From: an uncultured Collinsella sp.
GTDB taxonomy: Bacteria; Actinomycetota; Coriobacteriia; Coriobacteriales; Coriobacteriaceae
DNA: 5,039 nt
NCBI GenBank assembly: GCA_902478765.1
Contig: CABSMN010000117.1
Span: 1-5,039 of the forward strand
Direction of reading: 5' to 3'
Shown here: one piece after another, positions 1 through 4,759 of the stretch
Layout: every line of letters starts with the position of its first letter
How positions within the stretch are numbered: position 1 is the first letter of the stretch
The notes under the pieces: model-generated
The model's database searches: none
The model's input: only the letters and a program-made list of their open reading frames with translations
Told to the model about the DNA's origin: nothing
Made by a program: the position numbers and the translations under genes

Positions 1-44
1 CACTTCTAGCTTCGTCGGCAGCGTCAGATGTGTATAAGAGACAG
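1..44 (+). other. Illumina Nextera adapter remnant (non-genomic)
   Basis: Bases 26-44 read AGATGTGTATAAGAGACAG, the 19-base Tn5 mosaic end used in Nextera libraries. Bases 12-25 read TCGTCGGCAGCGTC, the Nextera read-1 adapter. Bases 1-3 (CAC) match the 3' end of the P5 oligo, and bases 4-11 (TTCTAGCT) fall exactly in the i5 index slot; from memory this is a Nextera XT v2 index. The order and spacing match the full P5 arm, so this is untrimmed adapter at a contig end and should be masked. It is not a natural transposon end. Confidence 0.97.
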
Positions 45-58
45 CTTCCCTCCAACGC

Positions 59-96
59 AAAAAGCCCCCTAGAACGATGTCCATTCTAGGGGGCTT
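59..96 (-). terminator. Rho-independent terminator after the SurA-like membrane protein gene
   Basis: Bases 62-74 and 84-96 form a perfect 13-bp inverted repeat (core GCCCCCTAGAA / TTCTAGGGGGC) around a 9-base loop. On the minus strand the stem is followed by five T (A59-A63 on the plus strand, overlapping the foot of the stem). It lies 42 bases beyond the stop codon of the membrane protein gene and is oriented to end its transcript. Bases 45-58 and 97-138 show nothing else recognisable. Confidence 0.92.
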
Positions 97-138
97 CATC
101 AGATATTTCGGCTACGCGCTCGAAAGCTCAGGCAGATC

Positions 139-1221
139 TTACGCAAACAGGCCGTAGATGCTGATGTTGGCCTTGGCGTAGAGGCCGTTAGCATACTCGG
201 TCCACTTGGAGCTGGCGCTCGAAGCCTGCGAGGAGTACTGCTGGTAGGCGGTGTAATAGGCGGTCATAGCCTGCTTATAGGTCGCGCTATCGGCAGTAAA
301 GGCATCGTCGGCGAACGCCTTAGCATAGGTGCTGTCGGCATCCTTCCAGGTGCCCTTTGAGCTATCCCACTCGTCGCCGGCAAGGTTGATGATGTAGTCG
401 GCGTAGTCCTTGCTCGCGGTCTCCTCGTTGCCGTCAGCAGGCTCGGTCGGGGCGGTCGGCATGCTTGCGGAGCTGTCGCCGACCTTCTTCTTGTAGAGCT
501 TCTGCAGCGTCGCGGACTGACGGACGATCTGCTTGGCCTGGTCCTTGGATACGCCGTACTGTTTTGCCATGGTCTTGTAGTCGGAGGTGCCGATGGAATC
601 CTCGGCGTACTTCTTCATCTCCTTAGAGGAGACGGTAATGCCCTCGTCCTCGGCAGCATCGAGCAGAATCTTGTTGCGCACGTAGGACAGAATGACGTCG
701 GCAGAGGGAGCGGTGTAGTTGCCATCGCCATCCTTGACGGTGTCGAGGCTGTACTGGCTCTCAATGGCCTCGCGCGCGGTGATGTCGCTCTTCTTGCCGT
801 TGTAGCTGTAGCTTGCCACGGTCGAATCGAGCTGGTCCTCGGTGAGGGTCGCCGAGCCGACGCCCTTGCCGCCAAAACCACCGTTGCCGATAAAGAAGCC
901 GACCACAGCAGCGATCACGATAGCGACCACAAAGGCGGCAATCATCGTCTTCTTGTGCTTGGATGCATGGTCGTCCGCGTCGGAGTCGTCGTCCTCGTCC
1001 TGTTCCTCGGGCATGAGGTTCTCGTCGGCGGCGTCCGCGGTGATCTTTGCCTCCAGGCGAGCGTCCTCCTCCTCGGCCGTCGTACCGGCAGCAATGTGCT
1101 CGGCAGACGTGCCGGCAACCAGATCGATCTTCTCCTCATCACCGTCGGGGCCTTCGCCGCGCTCGATGATCTGGATGCCGTCGATCTCGTCCTTCTCGTC
1201 CTTCTTTTGAATCAGACCCAT
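139..1221 (-). CDS. Single-pass membrane protein with SurA/PrsA-like extracytoplasmic chaperone region, no visible PPIase domain
   Basis: The protein has 360 residues. Residues 1-90 are very acidic and low in complexity (for example EEQDEDDDSDADD near 72-84) and end in a short basic patch, HKK. One hydrophobic helix follows at about 93-112 (IAAFVVAIVIAAVVGFF). This predicts a cytoplasmic N-terminus and an outside C-terminus. A Gly-rich linker leads to about 125-250, a helical region (VILSYVRNKILLDAAEDEGI, EMKKYAEDSI, QYGVSKDQAKQIVRQSATLQKLYKKKV) with the style of the SurA_N/PrsA foldase N-domain. No parvulin domain follows. There is instead a Thr/Pro/Glu-rich linker (about 251-270), a Tyr/Ser/Ala-rich helical part, and a final segment, LYAKANISIYGLFA, resembling the strand that ends PrsA-type foldases. 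The ATG at 1221 has AAGGAG eight bases upstream (1230-1235). A strong terminator follows. A role in folding or handling secreted proteins is inferred from fold resemblance only. It could instead be a lineage-specific envelope protein. Confidence 0.85.
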   Translation of the reverse strand: MGLIQKKDEKDEIDGIQIIERGEGPDGDEEKIDLVAGTSAEHIAAGTTAEEEDARLEAKITADAADENLMPEEQDEDDDSDADDHASKHKKTMIAAFVVAIVIAAVVGFFIGNGGFGGKGVGSATLTEDQLDSTVASYSYNGKKSDITAREAIESQYSLDTVKDGDGNYTAPSADVILSYVRNKILLDAAEDEGITVSSKEMKKYAEDSIGTSDYKTMAKQYGVSKDQAKQIVRQSATLQKLYKKKVGDSSASMPTAPTEPADGNEETASKDYADYIINLAGDEWDSSKGTWKDADSTYAKAFADDAFTADSATYKQAMTAYYTAYQQYSSQASSASSKWTEYANGLYAKANISIYGLFA

Positions 1222-1229
1222 ATCAGTTA

Positions 1230-1235
1230 CTCCTT
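1230..1235 (-). promoter_or_regulatory. Ribosome binding site of the SurA-like gene
   Basis: The minus strand reads AAGGAG, eight bases before the ATG at 1219-1221. This is a strong, well-spaced Shine-Dalgarno and fixes the start of the 360-residue protein. Confidence 0.85.
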
Positions 1236-1259
1236 GTTAGGAAACATAGTCCTCAATAG

Positions 1260-1288
1260 AATACGCCCGACGAGACGCCGGGCGTATT
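1260..1288 (-). terminator. Perfect hairpin between the isocitrate dehydrogenase and SurA-like genes, possible weak terminator
   Basis: AATACGCCCG (1260-1269) and CGGGCGTATT (1279-1288) form a perfect 10-bp stem with a 9-base loop. It lies about 60 bases past the isocitrate dehydrogenase stop and about 40 bases before the next start. Neither strand has a U-tract after the stem (minus strand continues CTATTGAGG). It may therefore be a weak or factor-dependent terminator, a processing or mRNA-stability element, or part of a leader structure. The rest of the 126-base gap (1222-1347) is more AT-rich than its surroundings, but I found no convincing -35/-10 pair. Confidence 0.45.
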
Positions 1289-1347
1289 GATTCTTAGGTT
1301 ATACGCAAACACTTAAGTACTATTTAGGCGTTTGCAGTGTGCCTGCC

Positions 1348-2433
1348 TTAGGCCAGGTGAGCGATAACGGCGTCGGCAAAGGCCTGCGTGCCCACAGCGC
1401 CCTCAACGGAGCCGGTCTGGGCACGACGCACGTCGCCGGTAACCTGCTCGCCTTCGTCGAGCGTGGCAGATACGGCGGCGCGAATGCGATTGGCAGCATC
1501 GTTCTCGCCCAGGTGATCGAGCATCATCGCAGCAGAGAGGATCTCGGCCGTGGGGTTGGCGATATCCTGGCCGGCGATATCGGGCGCGGAGCCGTGCGTA
1601 GCCTCAAAGATGGCGCAGTCGGCACCGATGTTGGAGCCGGGGGCCATCCCTAAACCGCCCACGAGGCCGGCGCACAGGTCGCTCACGATGTCGCCGTACA
1701 GGTTGGGCAGCACCAGGACATCGAAGTCGTTGGGGTTCTGGACCAGGCCCATGCAGGTGGCGTCGACAATCTTATCGTTGAACTCGATATCGGGATAGTT
1801 GGCGGCCACCTCGCGCGCAACGCGCAGGAACAGGCCGTCGGTCGCCTTCATGATGTTGGCCTTATGCACGGCCGTCACCTTTTTGCGGCCGCAGCGGCGG
1901 GCGTACTCAAAGGCGTACTCCACAATACGGCGGCTCTTGGCGATGGAGATGGGCTTGATTGAGATCGCGGAATCCGCGGCGAAGGTCTTCTGGCCCGAGC
2001 GCTCGACGAGCTGCGAGAGCTCCTCGACCTCGGCAGCGCCCTCATCGAACTCGATGCCGGCGTAGAGGTCCTCGGTGTTCTCACGCACGATGACCAGGTC
2101 GACGTCGCGGAAGCGCGAGCCGTCGCCCGGCTGCGACAGGCAGGGTCGCACGCAGGCGTACAGGTCAAAATGCTTGCGCAGGGCGACGTTAACGCTGCGG
2201 AAACCCGTGCCGACCGGTGTGGTGATGGGACCCTTGATAGCAACCTTGGTCTCGGCGACCGCGTCGAGCACGTGCTGAGGTAGTGGCGTGCCAAACTCGT
2301 CCATGACGCCGGCACCGGCCTCTTGGACGTTCCAATTGATCTGGACACCGGTGGCCTCGACCACGCGGCGCATGGCCTGCGTAATCTCGGGACCGATACC
2401 GTCACCGGGAATCAGGACTACATCGTGCGCCAT
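1348..2433 (-). CDS. Isocitrate dehydrogenase, NAD-type (isocitrate/isopropylmalate dehydrogenase family)
   Basis: This 361-residue cytoplasmic enzyme should oxidise and decarboxylate isocitrate to 2-oxoglutarate, which in an anaerobe mainly feeds glutamate synthesis. Family motifs are complete and in order: IPGDGIGPE (8-16), the substrate loop [10 protein letters not shown] (78-87, Ser80, Arg86), Arg96 in [16 protein letters not shown] (117-128, Arg117, Tyr124), VHKANIMK (189-196, catalytic Lys191), [11 protein letters not shown] (224-234, metal ligand Asp224), YGDIVSDL (246-253, Asp248 and Asp252) and [15 protein letters not shown] (280-294). RENTED with HKANIMK points to isocitrate dehydrogenase and away from LeuB; homoisocitrate dehydrogenase is a less likely alternative. 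Asp285-Ile286 stands where NADP-dependent E. coli Icd has Lys-Tyr, so NAD is the predicted cofactor. Length is normal for the short NAD-type class. The ATG at 2433 has GAGGAG nine bases upstream and starts six bases after the stop of the HEAT-like gene, as the last gene of the tight cluster. Confidence 0.93.
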   Translation of the reverse strand: MAHDVVLIPGDGIGPEITQAMRRVVEATGVQINWNVQEAGAGVMDEFGTPLPQHVLDAVAETKVAIKGPITTPVGTGFRSVNVALRKHFDLYACVRPCLSQPGDGSRFRDVDLVIVRENTEDLYAGIEFDEGAAEVEELSQLVERSGQKTFAADSAISIKPISIAKSRRIVEYAFEYARRCGRKKVTAVHKANIMKATDGLFLRVAREVAANYPDIEFNDKIVDATCMGLVQNPNDFDVLVLPNLYGDIVSDLCAGLVGGLGMAPGSNIGADCAIFEATHGSAPDIAGQDIANPTAEILSAAMMLDHLGENDAANRIRAAVSATLDEGEQVTGDVRRAQTGSVEGAVGTQAFADAVIAHLA

Positions 2434-2439
2434 AATCTG

Positions 2440-3138
2440 TTACTCCTCGTCTTCGGCGGCCTCAGATTTTTTAACGCTAGCACGCTTCTTCTTTTTGGAG
2501 AGATCCAGGCCAAAACGTTTAACAAGCATTTCGCAAATCTCGCTCGAACGGGCCTTGAGATAGCTGCCTTTGCCGTTCTCGGCATCGAACTTAAGGCGCA
2601 GCGCAAGCTTCTCGGCGACCTCGGCGTCGATCTCGCCCTGGCCAAACTCGTACAGGCAACCGAGCATATCGCGATACTCGAGATCGCCGTGGTAGCACTG
2701 GATGGCCTCGTCCAGGATGGGCCAAGCCTCGCGCGAACGCTCGACGCTCGTGGCGCCCCACACGCACAGCAGGCGGAAGGCGGCATAGCGCAGCGTGGAG
2801 GAAATCTCGTCGAACAGCGCGGTCTCGGCGCCCTCAAAGGCATCGCCCAGCTGCTCGGGGCAGGTAGTGGCGAGCGCCGCTAAGGCATCGAGAGCCTCCC
2901 AGCGGGTCTGAGCCTCGGGGCGGTCGAGTGCCTCGATCAGCGCGGGCACGCAGGGCACGACGCGCTGAGGATCGCGCTCGGCAAGCAGGTGCAGCACGCG
3001 GGCGGCAAACTGACGGATGCGGCGCGTGGGGCAGCCGAGCTCCTTGACCAGACGGTCGACGGCGTTCTCGTTCTCCTCTGCCAGCTGAAGCTGTGCCAGC
3101 TCCTCGTCGGTGAGCTGTTCTTCCTTGTTTTCTGCCAT
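2440..3138 (-). CDS. HEAT-like helical-repeat protein
   Basis: This 232-residue soluble protein has no signal peptide or membrane segment. After an acidic start (residues 1-25) come regularly spaced helix pairs of HEAT/ARM style: about 27-54 (VDRLVKELG...RRIRQFAARVLHLLAE), 60-92 (VVPCVPALIEALDRPEAQTRWEALDALAAL), 98-130 (AFEGAETALFDEISSTLRYAAFRLLCVWG) and further helices to about 208. The pattern of Arg followed by small or hydrophobic residues in the second helix (RQFAARVL, RWEALDAL, RYAAFRLL) is typical of HEAT units. The C-terminus is a charged tail, KKKKRASVKKSEAAEDEE, likely disordered. Such repeats are protein-binding scaffolds; no catalytic residues are visible, so the partner and role are unknown. 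The ATG at 3138 has AAGAGG five bases upstream (3144-3149). It lies 15 bases after the membrane protein gene and six before isocitrate dehydrogenase. Confidence 0.82.
   Translation of the reverse strand: MAENKEEQLTDEELAQLQLAEENENAVDRLVKELGCPTRRIRQFAARVLHLLAERDPQRVVPCVPALIEALDRPEAQTRWEALDALAALATTCPEQLGDAFEGAETALFDEISSTLRYAAFRLLCVWGATSVERSREAWPILDEAIQCYHGDLEYRDMLGCLYEFGQGEIDAEVAEKLALRLKFDAENGKGSYLKARSSEICEMLVKRFGLDLSKKKKRASVKKSEAAEDEE
2443..2448 (-). promoter_or_regulatory. Ribosome binding site of isocitrate dehydrogenase, inside the preceding gene
   Basis: GAGGAG lies nine bases before the isocitrate dehydrogenase ATG. The same six bases are the last two Glu codons of the HEAT-like protein, just before its TAA stop (2440-2442). 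Ribosomes finishing the upstream gene would pass over this site, which suggests translational coupling. Confidence 0.8.
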
Positions 3139-3143
3139 AGTTA

Positions 3144-3149
3144 CCTCTT
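3144..3149 (-). promoter_or_regulatory. Ribosome binding site of the HEAT-like gene
   Basis: The minus strand reads AAGAGG, five bases before the ATG at 3136-3138 and within the 15-base gap after the membrane protein gene. It is weaker than the neighbouring GAGGAG sites but supports this start. Confidence 0.65.
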
Positions 3150-3153
3150 CTTA

Positions 3154-3582
3154 CTATTTCTTAGCGTGCTTGCCAGCACCCTTGCTGTCATCGGTGACCG
3201 AGATGAGCTGTCGGTCGGCCGCGCCATTGCGACGCGCACGGCGGCGCTCCTCGGCATCGCCCGCGTCGGCGGCGGCGCGGTGGGCCTTGTTGACGTTAAA
3301 GACCTCGTCGTGCTTGCGCCACGGACCGACGGACTCGCCAAAGCTCATCTTAAGGCCGGCGATAAAGCCGCCGAGCCAGCCGATCGGCGCAAACTGCACC
3401 AGCGGGAACAGCGAGAACACCCAGGTCAGCAGGACGACTGCCGCCGCTCCTGCAAAGTTGGCAATCCAGTAGTCGCGCTTGGTGATCACGCGCTTTTCGC
3501 ACGCCCACTGGCCGCACAAAAAGCCGATGTAGATCGCAAAGAGAAAGAGCACCAGCGCAAGCACCACGAACGTCCAGCTCAT
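3154..3582 (-). CDS. Small multi-pass membrane protein, unknown function
   Basis: I do not recognise this 142-residue protein. A hydrophobic helix at about 3-24 (WTFVVLALVLFLFAIYIGFLCG) is followed by a short charged loop (CEKRVITKRDYW, 28-39). A second helix lies at about 41-60 (ANFAGAAAVVLLTWVFSLFP), and a third hydrophobic stretch at about 61-78 (LVQFAPIGWLGGFIAGLKM) may be a re-entrant or third helix. Residues 80-142 are a hydrophilic, Arg/Lys- and Ala-rich tail (EERRRARRNG, ending KGAGKHAKK), probably cytoplasmic. The open frame extends upstream to an ATG at 3618. I chose 3582 because it has GAGGAG eight bases upstream, while the longer form would add 12 residues, overlap the dehydrogenase gene by 31 bases and lose that site. 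It begins five bases after the dehydrogenase stop, so the two are surely co-transcribed. A membrane anchor or accessory subunit is possible, but nothing in the sequence fixes a role. Confidence 0.8.
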   Translation of the reverse strand: MSWTFVVLALVLFLFAIYIGFLCGQWACEKRVITKRDYWIANFAGAAAVVLLTWVFSLFPLVQFAPIGWLGGFIAGLKMSFGESVGPWRKHDEVFNVNKAHRAAADAGDAEERRRARRNGAADRQLISVTDDSKGAGKHAKK

Positions 3583-3587
3583 GGGCG

Positions 3588-4667
3588 CTACTCCTCGTGA
3601 TGATGGCCGCAGCAGCACTCGTGGCCGTCGTCATGGCCGCGGCCGCCGCAGCACTCGTGGTCCTCGCCATGGTGGTGGCCGCAACCGCACTCGTGGTCGT
3701 CGCCATGCTCACCGCAACCGCAGCCGTCCTCGTGAGCGCCATGCTCCTCGGGACGATACTGCGACCAGTCCAGACCGGCGGCGATGGCGTCGGCCTCCTC
3801 CTTGTAGAGGACCGTGATGGCCTGGGTGCCCAGCTTGGCGCCACCAATGGCGTCGAGCATGTCGTAGAGCGTAAAGGCCACGTCGGCACCGGGCAGCGCG
3901 AGCTCACGATCGTCGGCGTAAGCGAGCGCTAGGCGCAGGTCCTTAATGAAGTGCTCGACCATAAAGCCGGGCTTGTAGTCGCCGTCGAGCGCCTTGGGCG
4001 CCAGGCTCTCCATGGCGCCGGACTTGCCGGTACCGCCCAGGATCATCTGTCGAGTCTTCTCCAGATCAAGGCCGCTCAGCTCGGCAAATGCCATGGCGTC
4101 TGCCATGCCGACCATGCAGGCGCCCAGCGACACCTGGTTGGCGAGCTTGGCAGCCTGGCCCTTGCCGGCGCCATCGAAGCAGCAAATGTTGGCCGCAAAG
4201 GTGGAAAGGATATCGCGAACCGGAGCGATATCGTTCTCGGTAGCGCCCACGATAGCCGTGAGCGTGCCGGCGATGGCGCCCGACTCGCCGCCGGTGACGG
4301 GACAGTCAAACGCCATACGACCAGAAACCTGAGCGGCCTCGGCAATGTCGCGCGCCAGCTCGGGGGAGCTCGTGGTGAGGTCGATCAGCACCGCGCCCGG
4401 CTTGGTGCACGCGAGCAGGCCGTCGCCCGCCAGATAGAGCTCCTCGACCTCGGAGGGATAGCCCACCATGGTAAAGACGACATCGGCGTTAGCCACGGCA
4501 TCGGCCGGCGTATCGGCCCAGACGGCACCACGCTCGATAAGCGTGGCAGCCTTGGACTTGGTGCGGTTGTTGACCGTGACGGGATAGCCGGCGTCCAGGA
4601 TGTGGCCGGCGATGGGGGCACCCATGATTCCGGTGCCGATGAATGCGACGGAGAGCTTGTTTGCCAT
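3588..4667 (-). CDS. NAD(P)-dependent beta-hydroxyacid dehydrogenase with C-terminal His/Cys repeat tail
   Basis: This 359-residue protein belongs to the 3-hydroxyisobutyrate / tartronate semialdehyde reductase superfamily, which interconverts small beta-hydroxyacids and semialdehydes. Visible motifs: Rossmann loop FIGTGIMG (9-16); NNRTKSK after strand two (33-39), where Arg-Thr suggests NADPH; substrate signature DCPVTGGESGA (121-131); GQAAKLANQ (170-178) with catalytic Lys174 and Asn177; and PGFMVEHFIKDLRLAL (233-248) with Lys242-Asp243. The core ends near residue 300, the usual family length. Residues 309-359 are an added tail with 13 His and 9 Cys among 51 residues, built of 12-residue repeats and likely to bind metal ions. 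The family needs no metal for catalysis, so the tail is unusual. The true substrate cannot be told; GarR/GlxR-like, HIBADH-like and succinic semialdehyde reductase-like roles are all possible. The frame is open up to 4838, but the ATG at 4667 is preceded by AAAAGGAAAGG and begins exactly at the Rossmann strand. It heads the tight gene cluster. Confidence 0.93.
   Translation of the reverse strand: MANKLSVAFIGTGIMGAPIAGHILDAGYPVTVNNRTKSKAATLIERGAVWADTPADAVANADVVFTMVGYPSEVEELYLAGDGLLACTKPGAVLIDLTTSSPELARDIAEAAQVSGRMAFDCPVTGGESGAIAGTLTAIVGATENDIAPVRDILSTFAANICCFDGAGKGQAAKLANQVSLGACMVGMADAMAFAELSGLDLEKTRQMILGGTGKSGAMESLAPKALDGDYKPGFMVEHFIKDLRLALAYADDRELALPGADVAFTLYDMLDAIGGAKLGTQAITVLYKEEADAIAAGLDWSQYRPEEHGAHEDGCGCGEHGDDHECGCGHHHGEDHECCGGRGHDDGHECCCGHHHEE
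3591..3596 (-). promoter_or_regulatory. Ribosome binding site of the small membrane protein, inside the dehydrogenase gene
   Basis: GAGGAG lies eight bases before the ATG at 3580-3582 and decides the start over the upstream ATG at 3618. The same bases encode the last two residues (Glu358-Glu359) of the dehydrogenase, directly before its TAG stop (3588-3590). Confidence 0.82.
3600..3743 (-). repeat. 36-bp tandem repeat encoding a 12-residue His/Cys metal-binding-like unit, four copies
   Basis: Four successive 36-bp units (3708-3743, 3672-3707, 3636-3671, 3600-3635) encode HGAHEDGCGCGE, HGDDHECGCGHH, HGEDHECCGGRG and HDDGHECCCGHH, followed by a final HEE. Each unit starts with His (309, 321, 333, 345, then 357). 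His-Glu-Cys recurs at exact 12-residue spacing (325, 337, 349). On the plus strand GCACTCGTGG occurs at 3615, 3651 and 3687, and CATG at 3632, 3668, 3704 and 3740, all exactly 36 apart. The first unit is the most diverged. No frame break is present. Confidence 0.93.
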
Positions 4668-4671
4668 GAAA

Positions 4672-4682
4672 CCTTTCCTTTT
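4672..4682 (-). promoter_or_regulatory. Ribosome binding site of the dehydrogenase
   Basis: The minus strand reads AAAAGGAAAGG just before the ATG at 4665-4667. The AAAAGGA part sits about nine bases upstream, the AAAGG part four. This purine-rich site supports the 359-residue form over the longer open frame to 4838, which would add 57 Arg/Pro-rich residues with no family resemblance and overlap the DegV gene. Confidence 0.8.
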
Positions 4683-4710
4683 GGGTTGGGTGTTGTTACC
4701 AGGTTGAATA

Positions 4711-4729
4711 CTCAGCGCCAGCGCTTGAG
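4711..4729 (-). other. Small imperfect hairpin after the DegV gene
   Basis: CTCA-GCG (4711-4717) can pair with CGC-T-TGAG (4722-4729), giving seven base pairs with one bulged base and a four-base loop. It sits in the 92-base gap between the DegV stop and the dehydrogenase start. No T-run follows on the minus strand (TATTCAACC), so it is not a convincing terminator. I see no clear promoter in this gap, so read-through from the DegV gene is possible. Confidence 0.25.
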
Positions 4730-4759
4730 CTGCGGGGCGCCCGTGGTCGTAGCGCCTGT

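Noticed and set aside
26..44. Tn5 mosaic end suggesting a natural transposon
   Set aside because: It is preceded directly by synthetic Nextera read-1 and index sequence and lies at the contig edge, so it is library adapter.
1298..1303. TATAAC on the minus strand as a -10 box for the SurA-like gene
   Set aside because: No acceptable -35 hexamer lies 16-18 bases upstream, and the hairpin would sit within the transcript leader. Too weak to list as a promoter.
1305..1335. Inverted repeat GCAAAC / GTTTGC with a 19-base gap
   Set aside because: Only six base pairs, and the inner pairing depends on wobble and mismatches that differ between strands. Likely chance.
2323..2883. Open frame of 186 codons on the plus strand
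   Set aside because: Antisense to the isocitrate dehydrogenase start and the HEAT-like gene; no recognisable protein features or separate ribosome binding site.
2989..3600. Open frame of 203 codons on the plus strand
   Set aside because: Antisense to the HEAT-like and membrane protein genes, which have good starts, Shine-Dalgarno sites and operon spacing; treated as a shadow.
3583..3618. Longer start of the small membrane protein at 3618
   Set aside because: It would overlap the dehydrogenase by 31 bases, and the ATG at 3582 has a well-placed GAGGAG.
4735..4742. Palindrome GGGCGCCC in the DegV-dehydrogenase gap
   Set aside because: An eight-base GC palindrome is expected by chance in DNA this GC-rich and lacks a loop for a useful hairpin.
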